DNA from: a virus
Reading direction: 5' to 3' (one strand)
DNA: 64,000 nt
Virus record (IMG/VR): IMGVR_UViG_3300031963_000020
Span: 62,001 to 126,000 of that record
This document shows, piece after piece, positions 7,197-14,931 of this stretch. The notes below the pieces were generated by a model, which saw nothing but the letters and a program-made list of their open reading frames with translations, was not told where the DNA came from and ran no database searches. Each line of letters begins with the position of its first letter. Position 1 is the first letter of the stretch. The position numbers and the translations under genes are program-made.

Positions 7197-9089
7197 ATGG
7201 CTGATAACAGCATATTTGGCAGACTAAAGAAATTATTTTCTACTAATACGGTAGTTCGTAATGTTGGTGGAAAAAGACTTAAAGTAGCCGACACAGATAA
7301 CATTCAATCGTTTATCAATAGACGCGGTATTGATAGATACCACCGCGTCTATTCTTCTATGACGGGTGGATATGGTTCTGCCCATGGACGATATGAAGCA
7401 GCGGCTGCGTTCCAAGGTTCCCGCTTGCAATTGTTCCGTGATTATGATATGATGGATAATGACCCCATTATTTCATCGGTGATGGACATCTATGCTGACG
7501 AATCAACCACCAAAGATGAATTTGGTAATCTCCTTACCATTCATTCGAAGAATACACAAATACAAGAAATCTTACATAACTTATTCTATGATGTATTGAA
7601 TGTGGAATTCAATATGTGGCCTTGGATTCGTAATATGGTCAAGTATGGTGATTTCTTTTTATTCCTAGACATAGACCCAGAATTTGGAATTGTAAATGTA
7701 TTACCCCTTTCTGTCTATGAAACTATTCGTATCGAAGGTCAAGACCCAGGTAATCCATTCTCAGTCAAGTTCAAGATTGAAAACGATTTCTTATCGTTAG
7801 GTAAGACTGAATTCGATAATTACGAAATAGCTCACTTCCGTCTCCTTTCGGACACCAACTTCCTTCCATATGGTAAGGCAATGGTTGAAGGTGGTCGTCG
7901 TGTGTGGAAACAACTTCAATTGATGGAAGATGCGATGTTAATTCATCGTATTATGAGAGCGGCAGATAAGCGTAAGATTTTAATTGATATCGGTAATATC
8001 CCACCAGCAGAAATCGATACGTTTATGAATCGTATTATGGATAGAATGAAGAAAACACCATTGGTAGATCCTGCAACTGGTGATTATAATCTTCGTTATA
8101 ATATGCAAAATATCACAGAAGATTTTTATCTTCCTGTTCGCGGTAAAGATTCTGGAACAGACATCCAAAACCTTCCAGGTCTACAATTTAATGCTATCGA
8201 AGATATTGAATACCTCCGTAATAAGTTAATGGCAGCATTCAAGGTACCAAAAGCATTCTTAGGATACGAAGAAGATTTAAGTGGTAAGGCAACATTGGCG
8301 GCACAAGATGTACGTTTCGCACGTACTATAGAACGTATCCAACGTATTATGGTGTCAGAACTCACCAAGATTGCAATTATCCACTTATACGTTCAAGGAT
8401 TTACTGATGAAGATTTGATAGACTTTGAATTATCGTTGACCAACCCATCAATTGTCTATGAACAAGAAAAGTTAAACTTATGGAAGGAAAAGATTGGGGT
8501 TGCAGAATCTATTATGAACAGTAAGATGTTATCACAAGAATGGATATACCATAATATTCTTGAATTATCTGATGATGAAATCGTGGAAGAACGTACTAAG
8601 ATTGCAGAAGATGTAAAACGTATGGCACAGTTAGAACAATCAGCACAACCACAACAACCAGGTGCTACAGGTGAACAACCAGCAACAGATGAAGCACCAC
8701 CAACCGAAGAAGAGGAACAACAAGTTTCTGATGTTGATAGTATTTTGGCCTCATTAGAAGATGGTGGTGAGGAAAGTGAGTTGGAAGGATACGGTGATGA
8801 AGAAGCTGAATTAGAAGAAGCTAAGATGGGCCGTCCAAAAACAGGAATGAAATTTGGTCAAGACAGTCACCCACGTGGTCGTGACCCACTCGGACACAAA
8901 GAAAATATGGGTTCGTTGACGGTCAGTAAACAACGAAATGATAAAAGAAAGTCTCCGTTGGCACTTACTAAAGAAGTTCAGGCATTAGTTGCAAACTTAA
9001 AAAAGCCAAGTAAGAAAGTCTTAATGGAAAACCAAGAACCAACTGGTTCTTTATTAGACGAAAGTAATATTTTGGACCTAGAAAACTAA
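7197..9089 (+). CDS. 20: Portal vertex protein (gp20-like)
   Basis: Portal protein that forms the dodecameric DNA channel at one head vertex, nucleates prohead assembly and binds terminase. Strong T4-type signatures include RDYDMMDNDPIISSVMDIYA and the region around FKVPKAFLGYEEDLSGKATL. The canonical portal ends near residue 490; about 140 further residues form an acidic, Gln/Pro-rich linker, then LEEAKMGRPKTGMKFGQD and a basic tail. The LEE|A inside this extension fits the gp21 cleavage consensus, so the tail may be trimmed during maturation. GAGGGGTT precedes the start. Confidence 0.95.
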   Translation: MADNSIFGRLKKLFSTNTVVRNVGGKRLKVADTDNIQSFINRRGIDRYHRVYSSMTGGYGSAHGRYEAAAAFQGSRLQLFRDYDMMDNDPIISSVMDIYADESTTKDEFGNLLTIHSKNTQIQEILHNLFYDVLNVEFNMWPWIRNMVKYGDFFLFLDIDPEFGIVNVLPLSVYETIRIEGQDPGNPFSVKFKIENDFLSLGKTEFDNYEIAHFRLLSDTNFLPYGKAMVEGGRRVWKQLQLMEDAMLIHRIMRAADKRKILIDIGNIPPAEIDTFMNRIMDRMKKTPLVDPATGDYNLRYNMQNITEDFYLPVRGKDSGTDIQNLPGLQFNAIEDIEYLRNKLMAAFKVPKAFLGYEEDLSGKATLAAQDVRFARTIERIQRIMVSELTKIAIIHLYVQGFTDEDLIDFELSLTNPSIVYEQEKLNLWKEKIGVAESIMNSKMLSQEWIYHNILELSDDEIVEERTKIAEDVKRMAQLEQSAQPQQPGATGEQPATDEAPPTEEEEQQVSDVDSILASLEDGGEESELEGYGDEEAELEEAKMGRPKTGMKFGQDSHPRGRDPLGHKENMGSLTVSKQRNDKRKSPLALTKEVQALVANLKKPSKKVLMENQEPTGSLLDESNILDLEN

Positions 9090-9152
9090 AGTCTTATTAA
9101 TATTCGTTATATTTAATATATGACGGTATACTGTCACTAAAATGGGATGTTT

Positions 9153-10031
9153 ATGAAAGCAAACGTCAAGCATAACAAAATTCGGAATACGGGCATACTA
9201 TTTGAACTATTAGTCCGTAAAATAACCTCAGACGCATTGGAAAACCGTAGTAATGATACTGCGGTCAAACTAATGAAAGAGTATTTCAATTCTAAGACAG
9301 AACTTGGTAAAGAATTGATACTTTATCGTTCCTTCTTCAATGCACAACAACTCAGTGAAACTAAGGCATTTGAACTTATCAACGTATTGATATCACAACG
9401 TAAAAAGTTAAATGAAGTGGCATTAAACACACAAAAATACAAGTTAATTCGTGAAATTAAAAACAACTACGATTTAAAAGAATTTTTAAATGCCCGTATT
9501 CCGTCTTACAAAGTTTATGCTTCTGTATATAAGGTATTTGATGGTGCAGTAAACGAAATCCAAGACTTCAATGAAATTCAAGGTATGGTTGAAGCTAAGT
9601 TTACTATTGTTGAACATTTAAGTGGTAAGATTGTCAACAAGGAAATTAAGAAGGAAACTGCATTATTTGAAACCGTAAAGAACCAAGAAGAAGATTTACG
9701 TTTATTAACCTACAAGATTTTGATGGAAAAGTTCAATCAAAAGTATGTAGACCTTAGTGATAAGCAAAAAAACCTTCTCCGTGAATATATCTATAACGTA
9801 TCCAATTCAGCAGCTCTTCGAGCATATGCCGTAGATTTGGCAAAAGAATTGATTGCCGAAATAACAAAGAAGATAGCTAAAATTGATAATAAAGTGACTA
9901 CCATCAAGTTGTCAGAAGTTGTTTCACAATTGGAAAAGTTAAAGACAGTTCAAATGGTCAAGGAAAATCACATGACCGCGTTATTAATTGCCTTGGAAAT
10001 TACCAAGACACTAGACACTTTAAAGAGTTAA
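9153..10031 (+). CDS. Conserved helical protein between portal and protease
   Basis: A 292-residue, strongly helical and lysine-rich protein beginning MKANVKHNKIRNTGILFELL, a start I associate with uncharacterised proteins between portal and prohead protease genes in marine T4-like phages. No enzymatic motif is visible. I chose the ATG at 9153 because GGGA lies at a suitable distance; the in-frame ATG at 9147 touches that sequence. A variant TATTTAAT octamer occurs at 9110-9117. It may be a scaffold or assembly component, from position alone. Confidence 0.6.
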   Translation: MKANVKHNKIRNTGILFELLVRKITSDALENRSNDTAVKLMKEYFNSKTELGKELILYRSFFNAQQLSETKAFELINVLISQRKKLNEVALNTQKYKLIREIKNNYDLKEFLNARIPSYKVYASVYKVFDGAVNEIQDFNEIQGMVEAKFTIVEHLSGKIVNKEIKKETALFETVKNQEEDLRLLTYKILMEKFNQKYVDLSDKQKNLLREYIYNVSNSAALRAYAVDLAKELIAEITKKIAKIDNKVTTIKLSEVVSQLEKLKTVQMVKENHMTALLIALEITKTLDTLKS

Positions 10032-10034
10032 TCT

Positions 10035-10532
10035 ATGGACAAAACACAACAAATTCGTGAACGCGTCCGACAAATTATCAAGAAAAAACTTGATGAAATG
10101 ACAACGACAGCAAATGTTCCTGGATACCTAACTCCATATTCGTTTCGTGGTAATAAAGCAAAGAGTGTAGCACGTTCTAAGCATATTGCCACCGCAACCA
10201 CAGGATTTAAGTTAACTCCAAAGGGTGAAGAAGAAGCAAATCGTCCAGCCGATAAAATGGAAATTGTCACTAAGGAATTAAACGAAAACAAGTATTACGA
10301 ATATAAGAACGACACATCAAAGACACCACACAGAAAGATTGCAGAAGCTATTTCACAACTTAATAGAAATTTACAAGAAGTTGAACGTGTTATTAGAATG
10401 AATAGTCGTTTAAAGACTGAATCAGGTATCGCAAGTGAACAACTATGGAAGCGTACACAACAAGGATTATTGAAGTTGGAATCAAGACTTCTTGGACTTG
10501 CAACACGCATCCGTGAAATCCGTGGGCAATAA
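10035..10532 (+). CDS. Small head-region protein of unknown function
   Basis: A 165-residue protein. Its N-terminal helix RQIIKKKLDEMTTT is followed by ANVPGYLTPYSFRGN, a motif common to hypothetical proteins near gene 21 in cyanophage-type myoviruses, and then a long charged helical region. LDE|M at about residue 19 is a weak fit to the prohead protease site. It precedes the protease gene by a single base (TAATATG). Function unknown. Confidence 0.6.
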   Translation: MDKTQQIRERVRQIIKKKLDEMTTTANVPGYLTPYSFRGNKAKSVARSKHIATATTGFKLTPKGEEEANRPADKMEIVTKELNENKYYEYKNDTSKTPHRKIAEAISQLNRNLQEVERVIRMNSRLKTESGIASEQLWKRTQQGLLKLESRLLGLATRIREIRGQ

Positions 10533-10533
10533 T

Positions 10534-11121
10534 ATGCAAACATTACTCGTAGAATATAATGTCATTTCTTATGACACTACTTTATTAAAAGAAGCAGCAG
10601 ACATCAGTAAACCTTTGATGTTAAAAGATGTTTTACTTCAACGTGCAGAAATGAAGAACCAGAATGGTCGTGTATATCCAAAGGAAATCTTATCACGTGA
10701 AGCAATGGTATACAAGAATAACTTCGTATCACAACGCCGTGCACTTGGTGAACTCGACCATCCAGAAAGTCCTGTCGTCAACTTAAAAAACGTCTGTTGC
10801 AACGTCACCGAACTCTGGTTCGAAGGTGATGATGTCAAGGGCAATATCGAAATTTTATCTACCCCATCAGGCAATATCGTTCGTGAACTCATCAAGAACA
10901 ATATCCGATTGGGTGTTTCATCCCGTGGTATGGGTTCTGTCAAACCAATCGGTGAGAATACTGTAGAAGTTGGTGATGACTTCTCACTTATCTGCTTTGA
11001 TATTGTCAGTAATCCAAGTACTCACGGGGCATTTATCAACGAAAACAAGGGTGGTCAAATTATCACCCCCTATAGTCGTATTGATACATTGATATATGAC
11101 TTTTTAGGTGAACTAAAGTAA
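10534..11121 (+). CDS. 21: Prohead core protease (gp21-like)
   Basis: Serine protease of the T4 gp21 type, packaged in the prohead core, which cuts scaffold, capsid and internal proteins after (L/I)-x-Glu and then itself. The likely catalytic His76 sits in GELDHPESP and the Ser at 129/130 in LGVSSRGMGS, with the usual spacing. LKE|A near residue 20 is a plausible self-cleavage site. The chosen start follows the upstream stop as TAATATG; an earlier in-frame ATG at 10492 overlaps the previous gene. Its 195-residue length is close to T4 gp21. Confidence 0.9.
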   Translation: MQTLLVEYNVISYDTTLLKEAADISKPLMLKDVLLQRAEMKNQNGRVYPKEILSREAMVYKNNFVSQRRALGELDHPESPVVNLKNVCCNVTELWFEGDDVKGNIEILSTPSGNIVRELIKNNIRLGVSSRGMGSVKPIGENTVEVGDDFSLICFDIVSNPSTHGAFINENKGGQIITPYSRIDTLIYDFLGELK

Positions 11122-11130
11122 GGAGTTTTT

Positions 11131-11388
11131 ATGACAACATTTTTAGTAGTAGTATTCGTATTAGCAGTTGTAATTTATTTTGTTAATCGTAAGGTAATGG
11201 AAGCCCCAGCACCTTTGTTAAAGGCAACCAAGAAGGTTGAAGCAGTTGCAGTTAAGGTTGTTGATGTCAACGGTGATGGTAAGGTTGACCTCAAAGACGC
11301 AGTTGCAGCCGTTAAGGCAGTAGAAGCAACTAGTAAAAAGGTTGTTAAGAAGGCAAAAAAGATAACAACAAAGAAAAAGACCAAATAA
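11131..11388 (+). CDS. Single-pass membrane protein with dockerin-like Ca loop
   Basis: An 85-residue protein with an N-terminal transmembrane helix (residues 3-20), a 12-residue loop DVNGDGKVDLKD that is a textbook dockerin/EF-hand calcium loop, then an Ala/Val helix and a very basic tail of lysines. AAGGAG lies before the ATG. The membrane anchor would place the loop on one side of the inner membrane. Function unknown; calcium binding is inferred. It is the third protein in the head region with such a loop. Confidence 0.55.
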   Translation: MTTFLVVVFVLAVVIYFVNRKVMEAPAPLLKATKKVEAVAVKVVDVNGDGKVDLKDAVAAVKAVEATSKKVVKKAKKITTKKKTK

Positions 11389-11394
11389 TTTTCT

Positions 11395-11763
11395 ATGCGA
11401 CTTAAAGCTTTACTAAATGAAAATATCACAAATGAATTTGTAAAGTTTGTCGCAAAAGAGCTACAACTTCAATCACTACCTGCCAATATTAAATTTGTGG
11501 GTAGTGATTATTCTAAAGAAAATTTAACCTTTGGAACCTATAATCCACAAACTGACGAAATTATTATCGTAAAAGGTAATCGTCATATTGCGGATGTATT
11601 ACGAACCTTGGCTCACGAGATGGTGCATCACAAACAACGAACCAGTAATCAAGAGTTGAATGGTGAAGATGGGTCAAACACAGAAAACGAAGCAAATGCA
11701 AAAGCAGGTGAATTAATGCGTAAGTTTAGATACTTACGACCAGAAATGTACGTGGAGAGATAA
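11395..11763 (+). CDS. Zincin-like metallopeptidase (HExxH)
   Basis: A 122-residue protein with the zinc metallopeptidase motif HEMVH at residues 74-78 and a downstream NTENEANA that could supply the third ligand. It belongs by appearance to small HEMVHHKQ-type phage proteins of unknown target. The N-terminus MRLKALLNEN carries LNE, like the capsid-targeting pattern of the small genes upstream. It lies between the prohead protease and scaffold genes, so a role in head maturation or in degrading host protein is possible. The stop is followed at once by the next ATG. Confidence 0.65.
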   Translation: MRLKALLNENITNEFVKFVAKELQLQSLPANIKFVGSDYSKENLTFGTYNPQTDEIIIVKGNRHIADVLRTLAHEMVHHKQRTSNQELNGEDGSNTENEANAKAGELMRKFRYLRPEMYVER

Positions 11764-12246
11764 ATGCCATCAGTTAGTAAAGCACAACAAAAATTATTTG
11801 GTATTGTTAGAGCTATCCAAACTGGACGAGCAAAAGCAAGTGATTTTAGTCCAACCGCAAGAAAGTTAGCACAGACTGTGGCAAAAGGTAGTGTAGAAAA
11901 GTATGCATCTACTCCACACGATAAACTACCAAAGAAAAAGGACGAAGTTGCAGGAGCAGTCCCAATCTCCGATTTTCCAGTAGCATCTGACGATACCACA
12001 CCAACTGTATCGAATGACCCACACTTGGTCACCACTAGTGAAGATTATAGTTCTAAGCAAAGTCAAATATTGAGTATTGTAAAGGACAGAAAACCAGCAG
12101 AAGTTGGTGGTGTAATGTTAGACATTTACACCGCAGCATTATTGACTCGTGTATTACACAAGTTATCACCAGACAATAGAAAGAAGATGTTGTCCCTTCC
12201 AACCGAAAAGATGGTAGCAACTGCATATAAGTTAGTAACCCGTTAA
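11764..12246 (+). CDS. DUF3008-like protein with C-terminal extension
   Basis: The first 55 residues, MPSVSKAQQKLFGIVRAIQ through FASTPHDKLP-like sequence, match the small DUF3008 family found in bacteria and phages. The remaining 100 residues form a Pro/Asp/Ser linker and a helical C-terminal segment of unknown relation. The gene abuts the zincin gene without gap and is followed by TAATATG. DUF3008 has no firm function. Confidence 0.65.
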   Translation: MPSVSKAQQKLFGIVRAIQTGRAKASDFSPTARKLAQTVAKGSVEKYASTPHDKLPKKKDEVAGAVPISDFPVASDDTTPTVSNDPHLVTTSEDYSSKQSQILSIVKDRKPAEVGGVMLDIYTAALLTRVLHKLSPDNRKKMLSLPTEKMVATAYKLVTR

Positions 12247-12247
12247 T

Positions 12248-12931
12248 ATGGGTAAAACCGCATATATTACTGATTTTGACGATACCCTAGTGCATACAGA
12301 CGCTAGGGTTATTGTTATTGACAAGGATGGAAAGAAAAAAGATATAAGTCCCGCTGATTACGTATCATACGAAAAACAGCCTGGTGATACGTTCGACTAC
12401 TCAGAGTTTGAACAATTGAAAAATCCCCGTCCTATAAAAAAATATGTCAATCTATTAAAGAAAGTCATTGATCAAAAGAAAGCAGATAAAGTAGTAGTCT
12501 TAACTGCTCGTGGTCATACTAAACCTATTGCGCAATTTTTAAAGTCACAAGGTATCACATCGGGTATCACAATTGCTGCATTAGGTGATAGCGACCCGAT
12601 GGAAAAAGCGCGATACATAGAAAAACATATTAAAAATGGATATACCAGAATAGCATTTGTTGACGATGCACCAAAGAATGTAAAAGCAGTCAAAACATTA
12701 ATGGACAAGTATCCACAAACAAAGTTGGTCGTGCAACAAGCACAAGAAAAAGATACAAAACAAGCTGGTGGAACACCAACAAAACAAACACGACTAAAAG
12801 ATTTATTAAAACATCGTATTAAAAATCCACAAACTGGCCGTGATATTTTGGTTAAGAGTGCATTGGGTTATGGAACAGATTCGGTAGTCAGAAAGACGGC
12901 GATGAATTATATCGCTAAAAATATGAAATAA
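12248..12931 (+). CDS. HAD-superfamily phosphatase
   Basis: A 227-residue haloacid-dehalogenase-type phosphatase. Motif I DFDDTL (residues 9-14) holds the nucleophile Asp and the acid/base Asp, motif II is VVLTARG (Thr), and motif IV is FVDDAPKN (two Asp for magnesium). The C-terminal 50 residues, with RIKNPQTGRDILVKSALGY, are a short module also seen at the ends of other phage proteins. Possible substrates are nucleotides or DNA/RNA 3' phosphates, as in T4 Pnkp, but no kinase domain is present. Confidence 0.75.
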   Translation: MGKTAYITDFDDTLVHTDARVIVIDKDGKKKDISPADYVSYEKQPGDTFDYSEFEQLKNPRPIKKYVNLLKKVIDQKKADKVVVLTARGHTKPIAQFLKSQGITSGITIAALGDSDPMEKARYIEKHIKNGYTRIAFVDDAPKNVKAVKTLMDKYPQTKLVVQQAQEKDTKQAGGTPTKQTRLKDLLKHRIKNPQTGRDILVKSALGYGTDSVVRKTAMNYIAKNMK

Positions 12932-12933
12932 CC

Positions 12934-12941
12934 TATTTATT
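12934..12941 (+). promoter_or_regulatory. TATTTATT late-promoter-like octamer
   Basis: One-base variant of the recurrent TATTTATA element, 34 nt before the ATG at 12968, in the 36-base gap after the HAD phosphatase gene. Confidence 0.3.
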
Positions 12942-12967
12942 TACAAGTTTTATTAATGGAGATAGTT

Positions 12968-13291
12968 ATGGCAACAGAAGAAACCCCAGTATCACAAGAA
13001 AGTAAGTTCCAAGAAATGTTGTTCAAGATGATGGCTCGTCGTTGGAATATCACGGGCATCGTTCTTGTCACATTTATGTTAATCGTTGCAGGCATCACTG
13101 GTGCAGTGTATATGCAAACACCAATTGACGGTGAATGGAAAGAACTTTTACTTCTTATGCTTGGTGCATTTATTGGTTCATACGGTAAGATTATTGACTA
13201 CTGGTTCTCAGATACCGATAAGGATAAGATGTTAGTACAAAAGATGGACGAAGAAGATGGTCAATCATTCTCAAATACATTAGGTGGCTAA
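12968..13291 (+). CDS. Two-TM membrane protein, holin candidate
   Basis: A 107-residue protein with two transmembrane helices (about residues 33-53 and 64-82), a short loop between them, and charged ends; the second helix ends GSYGKIIDYWF, reminiscent of small phage holins. The ATG at 12968 is preferred because GGAGA lies six bases before it; the in-frame ATG at 12956 has no ribosome-binding site. TATTTATT occurs 34 nt upstream. No endolysin is adjacent, so the holin call is tentative. Confidence 0.5.
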   Translation: MATEETPVSQESKFQEMLFKMMARRWNITGIVLVTFMLIVAGITGAVYMQTPIDGEWKELLLLMLGAFIGSYGKIIDYWFSDTDKDKMLVQKMDEEDGQSFSNTLGG

Positions 13292-13303
13292 TAAGGAGGT
13301 TGT

Positions 13304-13522
13304 ATGTATGTAGAAGTAAGAGGGGACAGTCTTGGTGATTTAGATAGAGCACTTCGACAATTCTCTAAAATGGTTAAAAAGGCAGAAATAGTAAACGAAG
13401 TGAAGCGCCGTGAGTTTTATGTCAAGAGGTCAAAGAAAAAAATCTTAAAGCAACAAGAAGCACTTCGTCGCCGTATTCGTGAAGAAAAGAAGGTAGAGAA
13501 GAAAAAGAATTCAGAATGGTAA
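13304..13522 (+). CDS. rpsU: Phage ribosomal protein bS21 homologue
   Basis: A 72-residue homologue of small-subunit protein bS21, which sits near the anti-Shine-Dalgarno end of 16S rRNA and affects initiation. It begins MYVEVRGDSLGDLDRALRQF and has the hallmark EVKRREFYVKRSKKK followed by an Arg/Lys-rich helix. Phage-borne bS21 is known from aquatic phages and is thought to replace the host copy. The gene has one of the strongest ribosome-binding sites in the window (AAGGAGGT at 13293-13300, four bases before... the ATG), fitting strong or self-regulated expression. It precedes the scaffold-capsid pair. Confidence 0.88.
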   Translation: MYVEVRGDSLGDLDRALRQFSKMVKKAEIVNEVKRREFYVKRSKKKILKQQEALRRRIREEKKVEKKKNSEW

Positions 13523-13560
13523 AAAATAGTGTTTTTTGTCAAAGCACTAATATATATTAT

Positions 13561-13590
13561 ATAGATTACACCTCTTTTGGGGTGTCTATG
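13561..13590 (+). terminator. Possible weak hairpin terminator after rpsU
   Basis: ACACCTC (13568-13574) pairs with GGGGTGT (13579-13585) through one G-U pair, loop TTTT, and the stem can extend via ATAGA/TCTAT. The following T-run is short, so it may instead be a regulatory hairpin in the leader of the scaffold gene. Confidence 0.35.
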
Positions 13591-13611
13591 CTTTTGTATT
13601 AATAACCGTAT

Positions 13612-13630
13612 AATAGTTAAAATAACTATT
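13612..13630 (+). promoter_or_regulatory. Perfect 8-bp inverted repeat upstream of scaffold gene
   Basis: AATAGTTA, three A, TAACTATT. It ends 21 bases before the scaffold ATG, in the 129-base gap that also holds the hairpin at 13561-13590 and AT-rich TATATATTATATAG. It could be an operator or an mRNA leader hairpin. Confidence 0.35.
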
Positions 13631-13651
13631 GAAACAAACGAGAGGCATTAT

Positions 13652-14911
13652 ATGGCAGAAATTACAAACGAACTTCTAAAGCAAGCAATTGCAGATGCAG
13701 ATGCAGTCCGTGATATGGCTATCGCAAATGCAAAGATTGCATTAGAAGAAACCTTCACACCCCAAATCAAGTCCATGCTTGCAAAGCGCTTACGTGCCGA
13801 AGCAATGGAAACAGCAGAAGGTGCGGAAAAGGCAAAGGAAGAACCATTCCAAGACGCAACACACGTAACAGGTGGTGGTCCAGAAGATACTTCCGCAATC
13901 GGAACTGGTGACAACAAGGAACCATCCGATGCAGCAAACTACTCATCGGATATTGATCAAGGCGGTGAAGGTGAAACCGACTCATCAACCGATTGGTATG
14001 ATGATTGGTCAGAATCAGATTTTGACCTTGACGAAGTAATCAAGGAATTAGAAGGAGATGTAAACGCACTTTCAGAAGCTGAAGAAGAAGAACTCGACGA
14101 AGCTAAGCATGAAGGTGAAGAAGAGAAGGAAGAAATGAAGGAAGGTTATAATGAAGAAATGCATGATGATGAAGAAAAGGAAGAGGAAGAGGAAAAGGCA
14201 GACGAAGCAGCTAAGGTTGTAGACCCAACCGCAGATGCAGGCACCCCACCAGAAGCAGCTAAGAAACATTCAGATGCAATGCAAAAGAAGGGTGATGACA
14301 AGCCATCCGCTCCAGCAGTAAATCCTATGGGTAAGGCAGAAGGTGCAGAAGATGCATCAGACCCACATAAGTTCGCAATGAACCCAGCAGAACCAAAGAT
14401 GGAAATGGGTTATGGCGCAGGTGAAGGTGAAGGCGAAGAAGAACTCGATCTTGAAGCAATCCTTCGTGAATTAGAAGCCCAAGATGCTAAGGACACAGAA
14501 CAAAAGCATCAAATGGCATCTAAGATGGCAGATCTTCAAAAAGAGCTAGCAGAATATCGTAAGGTTGTAGAAGTCCTACGAGGCAAGCTTAACGAAGTAA
14601 ATCTTCTAAACGCAAAACTCCTTTATACCAACAAGATCTTCCGTAAGGAAGGTTTGACCAACGAACAAAAGGTTGCAATCCTCGAATCATTCGACAGAGC
14701 AATCAATGTACGTGAAGTCAAGATGGTATATGCAACATTAGCAGAAGCAATGACTGTAACTGCTAAGAATGCAAAGGGACGCACCGTATCAAGTAAGGTT
14801 GTTACCGAAGGTTTGGCATCAAAGCCAACCCCAAGTACAGCACCAAAGAAGGAAATTTTAGAAGAAAATACAGTCGCAAAGCGTCTACAACAACTCGCAG
14901 GCATTCTATAA
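13652..14911 (+). CDS. 22: Prohead scaffold core protein (gp22-like)
   Basis: A 419-residue, highly acidic and helical scaffold that forms the prohead core and is degraded by the gp21 protease before packaging. It has long Glu/Asp-rich tracts, several (L)-x-E|A cleavage candidates (for example ALSEAEEEELDEAKHEG), and a conserved C-terminal helical part with LNEVNLLNAKLLYTNKIF. GAGAGG precedes the ATG at 13652; an ORF extension to 13577 lacks a ribosome-binding site and is Cys-rich and unlikely. It lies directly before the capsid gene as in T4. Confidence 0.9.
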   Translation: MAEITNELLKQAIADADAVRDMAIANAKIALEETFTPQIKSMLAKRLRAEAMETAEGAEKAKEEPFQDATHVTGGGPEDTSAIGTGDNKEPSDAANYSSDIDQGGEGETDSSTDWYDDWSESDFDLDEVIKELEGDVNALSEAEEEELDEAKHEGEEEKEEMKEGYNEEMHDDEEKEEEEEKADEAAKVVDPTADAGTPPEAAKKHSDAMQKKGDDKPSAPAVNPMGKAEGAEDASDPHKFAMNPAEPKMEMGYGAGEGEGEEELDLEAILRELEAQDAKDTEQKHQMASKMADLQKELAEYRKVVEVLRGKLNEVNLLNAKLLYTNKIFRKEGLTNEQKVAILESFDRAINVREVKMVYATLAEAMTVTAKNAKGRTVSSKVVTEGLASKPTPSTAPKKEILEENTVAKRLQQLAGIL

Positions 14912-14931
14912 CAATTTAGGAGATAAATCAT

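Noticed and set aside
9118-9140. TGACGGTATACTGTCA near-palindrome as terminator
   Set aside because: Only imperfect pairing and no T-run; at most a weak operator.
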